A DNA stretch of 64,000 nt from Curtobacterium sp. 458 (GTDB lineage: Bacteria > Actinomycetota > Actinomycetes > Actinomycetales > Microbacteriaceae): contig NZ_CP129104.1 in assembly GCF_030406605.1 (NCBI RefSeq), forward strand, positions 248,001 to 312,000. Reading direction: 5' to 3'. Positions 24,530-31,577 of this stretch are shown one piece after another. Positions within the stretch are counted from its first letter, which is position 1; each line of letters starts with the position of its first letter. The translations under genes were made by a program, and so were the position numbers. The notes under the pieces were generated by a model. The model was not told the origin of the DNA, searched no databases, and saw only the letters and a list, made by a program, of their open reading frames with translations.

Positions 24530-25546
24530 TCAGCGCCGCGCGGGCGCGGTGGACTCCGCGGAGCGGAGCGTGCAGGGCAGCAGGAAGTGCGGCAGCTCCG
24601 CCGAGGTGCCGTCGAGCTGGTCGATGAGGGCGTCGGCGGCGCGGGTGCCCAGCTCACGACCCGGCGCGAGCATGGTCGACAGCCGCGGGTAGTGCTGGTC
24701 GGCGTTCGCCGCGGAGGACGCGATGCTCAGCACCGAGACGTCCTCGGGGACGCGGCGGCCGGCGTCGAAGAGCCCGACGAGCAGTCCGCCGGCGCTGTCG
24801 TCCTTCATCAGGAGCACCGCGGTGCAGTCCGGGTCGGCCGAGAGGAGTTCACCCACGGCCGCACGACCACCCTCGCTGCCGGACCCGGCGTAGACGACGG
24901 TCCCGGTGAGGCCGCGGTCGGCGATCATCGCTCGGAACGTGGACTCGGCGCGGAGGTGCGGGGCGTACCCGGCCATCGGTGTGCCCTCGAGGTTCTCCAG
25001 GACGATGCCGAAGCGGCGGTGCCCGAGCGACTCGAGGTGGCCGATGCTGTCCACGATGGTCGTCTCGAAGTCGATGTCGACGAACGGCAGGCCCGTGCTG
25101 TCCCGGGTGCGACCGATGAGCGTGAACGGGACGTCGAGGTCGGTGAGGACGGCCACGCGTGGGTCGTCCATCCGCACCTCCATGAGGATCACGCCGTCGA
25201 CGAGCCCACCGGACACGAGGTCGTCGAGGTCGTCCCCCGCGGGGTCGACCGGCCAGAGCACGAGGTGGTAGCCGCGCTCGGAGGCTCGCTCGGCCGCGCT
25301 CATGAAGAACTCCGAGGTCGTCGGGCTGAACCGGTTGCCCGTGGTCGGGAAGAGCAGCGCGATGATGCGGGTCCGGCGGCTCGCGAGCGCGCGGGCGACG
25401 ACGTTGCCGCGGAACTTCAGCTCGCGCATCGCGGTCCGGACGCGGGCGGTCGTCGCGGGGGTGACGTACTTCGTGCCGTTCACGACGAACGACACCGTGG
25501 CGATCGAGACCCCGGCGCGGTCGGCGACCTGCTGCATCGTTGCCAC
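24530..25546 (-). CDS. LacI family repressor
   Basis: Repressor of 338 residues with the helix-turn-helix TMQQVADRAGVSIATVSFVV at the very N-terminus and the hinge NVVARALASRRTRI. The sugar-binding domain includes VLLMKDDSAGGLLVGLFDAG and VSVLSIASSAANADQ. Two GTG starts are possible (25552 and 25546); GGGAG lies 5 nt before the second, which was chosen. It is divergent from the SBP-permease-permease-ThuA-dehydrogenase operon, with two AAGCGCTT palindromes between. It should repress that operon, and perhaps also the importer downstream of it. Confidence 0.9.
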   Translation of the reverse strand: MATMQQVADRAGVSIATVSFVVNGTKYVTPATTARVRTAMRELKFRGNVVARALASRRTRIIALLFPTTGNRFSPTTSEFFMSAAERASERGYHLVLWPVDPAGDDLDDLVSGGLVDGVILMEVRMDDPRVAVLTDLDVPFTLIGRTRDSTGLPFVDIDFETTIVDSIGHLESLGHRRFGIVLENLEGTPMAGYAPHLRAESTFRAMIADRGLTGTVVYAGSGSEGGRAAVGELLSADPDCTAVLLMKDDSAGGLLVGLFDAGRRVPEDVSVLSIASSAANADQHYPRLSTMLAPGRELGTRAADALIDQLDGTSAELPHFLLPCTLRSAESTAPARR

Positions 25547-25628
25547 TGCCACTCCCGCTCGGTCCGGTCCCGCTCGTCCCGGAACCGCTCGTTCCGGACC
25601 CGCTCAGCATAGCTCCCAGGTTCGGAAA

Positions 25629-25664
25629 AAAGCGCTTTACGAGTGAAGCGCTTATCTGTTAGCG
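25629..25664 (+). promoter_or_regulatory. Two LacI operators over a promoter
   Basis: Palindromes AAAGCGCTTT (25629-25638) and AAGCGCTT (25646-25653) are spaced about 16 bp centre to centre. A promoter fits over them: TTTACG (25636-25641) and TTAGCG (25659-25664), 17 bp apart. The second palindrome therefore lies in the spacer, as expected for repression of the rightward operon. Confidence 0.8.
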
Positions 25665-25754
25665 TCTCGCCCCAAGGAACGCAGGGACGACGACGTCAGC
25701 GAGTCGTGGTCGTGCTCCCGAAGTCCATGACTCCACCAAGAGAAGAGCTGTGCA

Positions 25755-26987
25755 ATGAAGCAGAAGTTCCCCTCGTCGCCCCGCCGGATCCGTGCCCTGC
25801 TCGGCGCGGCAGCGGTCCTCGCGACGGTCCCCCTGGTGCTCACCGGCTGCTCCGGCTCCGGGTCCGCCTCCTCCGGCGGGAGCAAGGCCCTCACCATCGA
25901 GGACTACTACGACGCGAGCTACAACCCGGTGTACAAGCAGTGCGCGAAGGACGTCGGCGCCACCGTCACCATCAACCACGTCGCCGGTGCCGGCCTGATC
26001 TCGAAGGTGCTGCAGCAGGCGTCGTCGAAGACCCTCCCCGACGTGCTCATGCTCGACAACCCGGACGTGCAGCAGATCGCGTCGTCGGGTGCGCTCTCCG
26101 ACCTCAGCGCGTACGGGCTCAGCGCCTCCGGGGACGTCCCCGGCGTCAAGGCGGCGAGCACCTACAAGGGCAAGCTCTACGGCGTGCAGTCGAACACGAA
26201 CTCGATCGCGCTGTACTACAACAAGAAGCTGCTCTCCGAGGCCGGTGTCCAGCCGCCGAAGACGTGGGACGAGCTCAAGGCCGCCGCGAAGAAGCTCACC
26301 AAGGGATCGACCTACGGCTTCGCGATGAGCAACATCAACACCTACGAGGGCACCTGGCAGTTCCTGCCGTTCTTCTGGTCGAACGGCGGTGACGAGAAGG
26401 ACATCGCGACGCCGCAGGCAGCGCAGGCCCTGCAGCTCGTCGAGGACCTGCAGAACGACGGGTCGATGTCGAAGAGCTCGATCAACTGGGCCCAAGCCGA
26501 CGTCAACAACCAGTTCCTCGCCGGCAAGGCCGCGATGATGATCAACGGCCCGTGGCAGCTCCCCGCCCTGAACGAGAAGAAGGGCCTCGAGTTCGACAGC
26601 GTGCCGATCCCGACCCGCACCGGCGACGCCACCGTCGCTCCGCTCGGCGGCGAGGCGTTCACCGTCCCGCAGACCGGCGACAAGGCGAAGATGCAGCTCG
26701 CCGGCAAGTTCGTCGGCTGCCTCCACTCCGTGAAGGGCCAGGAGGCCCTCGCGAAGCTCAGCGGGAACGTCCCGACGAACCTCGAGGCCGGCGCGAAGTG
26801 GGCCGAGAGCCACCCGCAGGTCGCCTCGTTCGTCACCACGGTCAAGACCGCCCGTGCCCGCACCGGTGAGCTCGGCCCCGACTGGCCCAAGGCCGCGACG
26901 AAGATCTACACCGCCGTCCAGCTCGCCCTCACCGGCAAGGCCAGCCCCGAGGCAGCGCTCCAGCAGGCGCAGTCCCAGAACCAGTAG
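25755..26987 (+). CDS. Sugar-binding lipoprotein of third ABC importer
   Basis: Family 1 solute-binding lipoprotein of 410 residues with a signal peptide and lipobox ending at Cys32 (VPLVLTGC), then a Ser/Gly linker. The mature part includes TLPDVLMLDNPDVQQIAS and the conserved AMMINGPWQLPAL ligand-site stretch. The ribosome binding site is weak (AAGAG). It is the first gene of a rightward operon with two permeases, a ThuA-like protein and a Gfo/Idh/MocA dehydrogenase. The likely ligand is a disaccharide such as trehalose, sucrose or maltose; this is inferred from the operon partners. Confidence 0.92.
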   Translation: MKQKFPSSPRRIRALLGAAAVLATVPLVLTGCSGSGSASSGGSKALTIEDYYDASYNPVYKQCAKDVGATVTINHVAGAGLISKVLQQASSKTLPDVLMLDNPDVQQIASSGALSDLSAYGLSASGDVPGVKAASTYKGKLYGVQSNTNSIALYYNKKLLSEAGVQPPKTWDELKAAAKKLTKGSTYGFAMSNINTYEGTWQFLPFFWSNGGDEKDIATPQAAQALQLVEDLQNDGSMSKSSINWAQADVNNQFLAGKAAMMINGPWQLPALNEKKGLEFDSVPIPTRTGDATVAPLGGEAFTVPQTGDKAKMQLAGKFVGCLHSVKGQEALAKLSGNVPTNLEAGAKWAESHPQVASFVTTVKTARARTGELGPDWPKAATKIYTAVQLALTGKASPEAALQQAQSQNQ

Positions 26988-27045
26988 TGCACGAGGGAGC
27001 CGGTCGGACCGGCCGGCTCCCTCTCCGCTCCAGGAGAGGATCCGC

Positions 27046-28017
27046 ATGAGCGCCTCGACACAGGCACCCGCTCGCACTCCGTCCCGCCCGGCGACACGGA
27101 CCACCGTCGCCCCGCCCGTCCGCCCCGGACAGCGCCGCGCGCGTCTCCGGAGCGGCATCACCCGCTGGCTGTTCGTCATCCCGGCCGCGCTCTTCGTCGC
27201 GGTGTTCTTCGGCTACCCGGTCGTCAAGAACATCCTGATGTCCTTCCAGGACTACACGACCGCCACGTTCTTCACCGGCGAGGCCCCCTGGGTGGGACTC
27301 GCGAACTACGTCTCCGTGTTCTCCAGCTCGGTCTTCACGACGAGCGTGGTGAACACGGCGCTCTTCACGGCCGGTTCGATCGTCCTGCAGTTCGTGATCG
27401 GCCTCGGGCTCGCCCTGTTCTTCCGCCGGCACTTCCCGCTGTCCGGCTTCCTGCGCGGGCTGCTCCTCCTGCCGTGGCTGCTGCCCCTCATCGCCTCGAG
27501 CGCGGTGTGGAAGTGGCTGCTCGACCAGGACAGCGGCGCGCTCAACCAGCTGCTCGGCCTCGTCGGGATCGCGCCGGTGCCGTGGCTGGTCAGCCCGAGC
27601 CTCGCGCTCATCGCGGTGATCGGCGTCAACGTGTGGCTCGGCATCCCGTTCAACACGACGATCCTCTACAGCGGCCTGCAGTCGGTGCCGCCGGAGCTCT
27701 ACGAAGCGGGGGCGCTGGACGGCGCGACCGGGTTCAAGGCGTTCTGGTACATCACGTGGCCGAGCATCCGGAGCGTGGTGAGCATCGTCATCGTCCTCGG
27801 GGTGGTCTACACGCTCAAGGTCGTCGACATCATCCTCGGCCTGACCGGCGGCGGACCCGCGAACTCGACGCAGACCCTCGCCACGAACGCCTACCACCAG
27901 TCGTTCGTCAACTTCCAGTTCGGCATCGGAGCCGCGGTGAGCAACGTCCTCATCGTCGTCTCGTTCGTCTTCGCGATGATCTACATCGCGATCTCCCGGA
28001 AGGCGGTCGACGAATGA
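27046..28017 (+). CDS. Carbohydrate ABC importer permease, MalF type
   Basis: CUT1 permease of 323 residues. A basic proline-rich leader of about 45 residues precedes six helices. The EAA loop reads ELYEAGALDGATGFKAFWYI, with Gly at the third position instead of Ala. AGGAGAGG precedes the ATG at 27046. It ends by overlapping the next gene (ATGA). Confidence 0.93.
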   Translation: MSASTQAPARTPSRPATRTTVAPPVRPGQRRARLRSGITRWLFVIPAALFVAVFFGYPVVKNILMSFQDYTTATFFTGEAPWVGLANYVSVFSSSVFTTSVVNTALFTAGSIVLQFVIGLGLALFFRRHFPLSGFLRGLLLLPWLLPLIASSAVWKWLLDQDSGALNQLLGLVGIAPVPWLVSPSLALIAVIGVNVWLGIPFNTTILYSGLQSVPPELYEAGALDGATGFKAFWYITWPSIRSVVSIVIVLGVVYTLKVVDIILGLTGGGPANSTQTLATNAYHQSFVNFQFGIGAAVSNVLIVVSFVFAMIYIAISRKAVDE

Positions 28018-28904
28018 GCGTCGGACTCGCGAACCAGACCGTCACCGCGACCCGAGCCCTCACCACGAGGCGCACGGCGCGACTCCCCCGGCCGAAGCGC
28101 GGCGTCAAGGGCATCCCGCTCACGATCCTCGGCATCGTGTTCCTCGCGGTCATGGTGTTCCCCGTCTACTGGATGGTGAACACCAGCCTGCAGGCGACGT
28201 CCGGGGCGGCGACCGCGACCTGGTTCCCGTGGTCCCCGACGTTCGCCGGCTACGAGGCCGCGTTCCAGCAGCAGGGGCAGAACTTCCTGTCGAGCATGAT
28301 CATCGGCCTCGGCACGGTCGTGCTCACCCTCGCGGTCGCGACCCCCGCCGCGTACGGGCTCGCCCGGTTCCGGATGCGCGGTACGCGGGTGTTCCTGCTC
28401 GTGCTGCTCATCACGCAGATGATCCCGGCGATCGTCATCGCGAACGCGCTCTACACGCTGTTCAACAACATCGGTCTGCTCAACAGCTACGTCGGGCTCA
28501 TCCTCGCGGACAGCGCCGTGCAGGTCCCGTTCGCCGTCCTGCTCATGCGGGCGTTCATGGAGTCGATCCCGCCGAGCCTCGTCGAGGCGGCGCTCGTGGA
28601 CGGCGCGAACGACTTCCGTGCGTTCGTGTCGATCGTCCTGCCGATCAGCCGCAACGCGATCGTCACCGCGGCGCTCTTCACCTTCCTCGGGGCCTGGGGC
28701 GACTTCCTCATCGCGCTGACCCTGACCTCCACACCGGCCGTGCGCCCGATCACGCTCGGCATCTACAACTACATCGGCTCGAACGTCACCGACTGGGGGC
28801 CCGTCATGGCCACCTCCGTCCTGGCGTCGCTGCCCGCCGCCGTGCTGCTCATCGTCGCGCAGCGGTACATCTCCGCGGGTGCCCTCGGTGGCGCCGTCAA
28901 GTGA
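28014..28904 (+). CDS. Carbohydrate ABC importer permease, MalG type
   Basis: CUT1 permease of 296 residues with six helices. The EAA loop reads SLVEAALVDGANDFRAFVSI, and the tail is SAGALGGAVK. It is translationally coupled to the MalF-type subunit. The operon encodes no ATPase, as in the other two importers of this window. Confidence 0.93.
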   Translation: MSVGLANQTVTATRALTTRRTARLPRPKRGVKGIPLTILGIVFLAVMVFPVYWMVNTSLQATSGAATATWFPWSPTFAGYEAAFQQQGQNFLSSMIIGLGTVVLTLAVATPAAYGLARFRMRGTRVFLLVLLITQMIPAIVIANALYTLFNNIGLLNSYVGLILADSAVQVPFAVLLMRAFMESIPPSLVEAALVDGANDFRAFVSIVLPISRNAIVTAALFTFLGAWGDFLIALTLTSTPAVRPITLGIYNYIGSNVTDWGPVMATSVLASLPAAVLLIVAQRYISAGALGGAVK

Positions 28905-28947
28905 CGGCCGGCACGAGCTCCCCGAACCCAGCCCAGAAAGGCACACC

Positions 28948-29742
28948 ATGACCTCCACTCCCTTGCGCATCACCGTGTGGGGCGAGAACGTCCACGAGCA
29001 GGTCGAGCAGCACGTCGCCGAGCGGTACCCCGACGGCATGCACGGCGCGATCGCGGACGGCATCCGCGAGAACCTGCCGGACGCCGTCGTCCGGACCGCG
29101 ACGATGCAGGAGCCCGAGCACGGCCTCACCGACGAGGTCCTCGCCGAGACCGACGTCCTCACCTGGTGGGGCCACGCCGCGCACGCCGACGTCGACGACG
29201 CCGTGGTCGACCGGGTCCACAAGCACGTCCTGTCCGGCATGGGCCTCGTCGTCCTGCACTCCGGCCACTGGTCGAAGATCTTCGGCAAGCTCATGGGCAC
29301 CACGTGCACGCTCCGGTGGCGCAGCGAGCACGACCAGGAACTCGTCTGGACCGTGAACCCGCAGCACCCGATCACCCGCGGCGTCCCCAACCCGATCGTC
29401 ATCCCCGAGCAGGAGATGTACGGCGAGTACTTCGACGTCCCCACCCCGGACGAGCTCGTCTTCATCTCCGGGTTCACCGGCGGCGAGGTCTTCCGGAGCG
29501 GCATGACCTACCGCCGCGGCGCCGGGAAGATCTTCTACTTCTCCCCCGGCGACCAGGACTTCCCCGTGTACCACCACAAGGACGTCCGCCGCGTGATCGC
29601 GAACGCCGCCGAGTGGGCCCGACCGGAGCGGGAGCGCGAGCTGCCCACGCTCCGCCGGTACGACCTCGGCGAGTACTTCGACGGCCAGCACTACCGCGGC
29701 CCGTTCGACGACGCGCCCGCCGACGGGGAGGTGCCGGCGTGA
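28948..29742 (+). CDS. ThuA-like protein
   Basis: Protein of 264 residues with the ThuA fold (glutamine-amidotransferase-like), seen in disaccharide utilisation operons. Characteristic stretches are ITVWGENVHEQ at the N-terminus, VLTWWGHAAHADVDD, LVVLHSGHWSKIFGKLMG and the FYFSPGDQDFPVYH region near the C-terminus. In rhizobia, ThuA and ThuB catabolise trehalose through 3-keto derivatives. A similar role in modifying an imported disaccharide is likely here, in the cytoplasm. It follows the permeases by 43 bp and overlaps the dehydrogenase gene (GTGA). Confidence 0.85.
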   Translation: MTSTPLRITVWGENVHEQVEQHVAERYPDGMHGAIADGIRENLPDAVVRTATMQEPEHGLTDEVLAETDVLTWWGHAAHADVDDAVVDRVHKHVLSGMGLVVLHSGHWSKIFGKLMGTTCTLRWRSEHDQELVWTVNPQHPITRGVPNPIVIPEQEMYGEYFDVPTPDELVFISGFTGGEVFRSGMTYRRGAGKIFYFSPGDQDFPVYHHKDVRRVIANAAEWARPERERELPTLRRYDLGEYFDGQHYRGPFDDAPADGEVPA

Positions 29743-30857
29743 CCGCCCCCCTGCGTGTCGTCCAGGTCGGCGCCGGTGGCATGGGCCGTGCCTGGCTCAG
29801 CACCGCCGCAGCGGACCCGGACGTCGAGCTCGTCGGCATCGTCGACCTCGACCTCGACGCCGCGCGGGCCGGAGCCGGCGTCGCGGGCGACCCGACGATC
29901 CCCGTCGGCACCGACCTCAGCGCGCTCATCGCCGAGACGGGGGCGGAGGCGGTGCTCGACATCACCGTCCCCGTCGCACACCACCCGGTGACGCTCGAGG
30001 CGCTCCGGGCCGGTCTGCCCGTCCTCGGGGAGAAGCCCGCCGCGCAGACGGTCGCGGAGGCCCTCGCCCTCGCGGCCGCCGCCGAGGCCACCGGCAAGCT
30101 GTTCATGGTGTCGCAGTCCCGCCGGTACAACGACCAGCTCGTGGCGTTCCGGCAGCACGTCCGGGGGCTCGGGGCCATCGGCGGCCTCGACACCCGGTTC
30201 GCGAAGGCCCCGCACTTCGGGGGCTTCCGCGAGGAGATGGACGACGTGCTCCTCCTCGACATGGCGATCCACGCGTTCGACTCGGCCCGGTACGTGCTCG
30301 AGCGCGACCCGGTGTCGGTCTACTGCGAGTCGTGGAACCCGTCGTGGTCCTGGTACCGCGGCGACGCCGCCGCCGCCGCCGTGTTCACCTTCGAGGACGA
30401 CGTCCGGTACGTGTACGACGGCTCGTGGTGCGCACCGGGTGCCGAGACCTCGTGGAACGGCGACTGGCGGGCCTCCGGCGCGGCGGGCACCGCGCTCTGG
30501 GACGGCGACCACGACCCGTGGAGCGACCTCGACGGCACGCCGGGCACACCCGCGGCCGCCCCGAGCGTCGGCAACGAGATCGCCGGCTCGCTCGCGTCCT
30601 TCGTGCGGGCGGTCCGCACCGGCGAGGTCCCGGACGGCGAGGTGCACGGCAACGTCATGAGCCTCACCATGGTGGACGCGGCGATCGCCTCGGCCCGGTC
30701 CGGACGGCGCATCGTCATCGACGAGGTGCTCGAGCAGGCGCACGCCACGGCGATCGAGCACGAGCAAGACCCCGCGATCCGCGAGCGGCTCACCGCGTGG
30801 GGGTCGGTCCGCGGCGCGCTGTCGACGGGGTCACCCGACGCGGCCGCCCTCGGCTAG
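29739..30857 (+). CDS. Gfo/Idh/MocA family sugar dehydrogenase, ThuB-like
   Basis: NAD(P)-dependent oxidoreductase of 372 residues. The Rossmann motif VGAGGMGRAW lies at residues 10-19; VLGEKPAAQT contains the EKP motif with the likely catalytic Lys near residue 92. The C-terminal alpha/beta domain includes DDVLLLDMAIHAFDSARY. It would oxidise a sugar carbon and is probably the partner of ThuA. The GTG at 29739 overlaps the ThuA stop. A perfect 46-bp hairpin follows the stop and should end the operon. Confidence 0.9.
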   Translation: MTAPLRVVQVGAGGMGRAWLSTAAADPDVELVGIVDLDLDAARAGAGVAGDPTIPVGTDLSALIAETGAEAVLDITVPVAHHPVTLEALRAGLPVLGEKPAAQTVAEALALAAAAEATGKLFMVSQSRRYNDQLVAFRQHVRGLGAIGGLDTRFAKAPHFGGFREEMDDVLLLDMAIHAFDSARYVLERDPVSVYCESWNPSWSWYRGDAAAAAVFTFEDDVRYVYDGSWCAPGAETSWNGDWRASGAAGTALWDGDHDPWSDLDGTPGTPAAAPSVGNEIAGSLASFVRAVRTGEVPDGEVHGNVMSLTMVDAAIASARSGRRIVIDEVLEQAHATAIEHEQDPAIRERLTAWGSVRGALSTGSPDAAALG

Positions 30858-30870
30858 GCGCGACCACACG

Positions 30871-30916
30871 ACGGACGGGAGGCTCGGTGCCAGCTGGCAC
30901 CGAGCCTCCCGTCCGT
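30871..30916. repeat. Short-form dispersed hairpin, perfect 46-bp palindrome
   Basis: Every base pairs: left half ACGGACGGGAGGCTCGGTGC..., centre CCAGCTGG. It sits between the dehydrogenase gene and a convergent lipoprotein gene and can terminate both. It is the cleanest copy of a family also found at 40238, 50867, 53967, 56314 and, diverged, 63073. Confidence 0.88.
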
Positions 30917-30943
30917 TCGTCCGCGCCACGGGCGCGGTGCGCG

Positions 30944-31453
30944 TCAGCGCGTCCAGACGTTCGGCACGAGCTCGCGCAGGGCGTCGGTGCCGTGGTCCTC
31001 GAAGCCGTCGGTGACGAGGGCGGTCTGGTGGCCGTGGTCGTCCGACATGGACGTGACGACGGAGTCGGTCTCCACGGGGACGTCGCCGCAGACCGAGAAG
31101 GTGCCGGTGCTGTCCTCCGCGGGGTTGCTCCCGATGAGGCACACCGCGTCGTGCGTGGTCGTGGCGACCCAGTACGTCGTCCCGTCCGCTTCGCCGAGAC
31201 GACGCTGACTGTCGACGTCGAGGTCCTCCGGGGTGGCCGCCCCGTCGGGCAGCGCGTCACTCGACGCGAACGCGCGGTCCAGCACGTGGAACCGAGCGGC
31301 GGCAGGCACCACAGCGGTCGCGGTCTGCGTCGATCCCGCGGCCCGGCTCGTGCCGGTGTGCGCGTCGCTGTCGGCCCGATCGCCGTGCTGGGTGCACCCG
31401 GCGAGCGCCAGTGCCACCACCGTCGCCGCCACGATCGTCCCGGTTCCCCGCAT
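30944..31453 (-). CDS. Hypothetical lipoprotein, 169 residues
   Basis: Secreted, lipid-anchored protein. The signal peptide MRGTGTIVAATVVALALAG ends at lipobox Cys20, then a Thr/Ala/Ser-rich linker and a small domain containing TTYWVATTTHDAVCLIGSN and FSVCGDVP. The two cysteines of the domain may form a disulfide. The ATG at 31453 follows GGAGGGGG. It lies downstream of the GH26-like/OpgC gene on the same strand but beyond a strong hairpin, so it is probably a separate unit. No family name is known to me. Confidence 0.75.
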   Translation of the reverse strand: MRGTGTIVAATVVALALAGCTQHGDRADSDAHTGTSRAAGSTQTATAVVPAAARFHVLDRAFASSDALPDGAATPEDLDVDSQRRLGEADGTTYWVATTTHDAVCLIGSNPAEDSTGTFSVCGDVPVETDSVVTSMSDDHGHQTALVTDGFEDHGTDALRELVPNVWTR

Positions 31454-31515
31454 GTCGTCCCCCTCCGGTGGTCGAACCATAGCAGGGCGACCGGTAGCTC
31501 GAGACTCAGCCCGGC

Positions 31516-31551
31516 GGACACGTTCGCGGTTCCGAGACCGCGAACGTGTCC
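31516..31551. terminator. 15-bp perfect stem flanked by CGAGACTC repeats
   Basis: Arms 31516-31530 and 31537-31551 (GGACACGTTCGCGGT and complement) enclose a 6-nt loop. The stem follows the leftward OpgC-fusion gene. The octamer CGAGACTC occurs in the same orientation at 31500-31507 and 31559-31566, framing the hairpin. Confidence 0.7.
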
Positions 31552-31577
31552 GCGGAGCCGAGACTCGGGTAGCGGCG

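Noticed and set aside
31500..31566. Insertion sequence or MITE
   Set aside because: The framed hairpin is suggestive and is reported as a finding, but there is no transposase, no terminal inverted repeat beyond the stem, and no empty site to compare.
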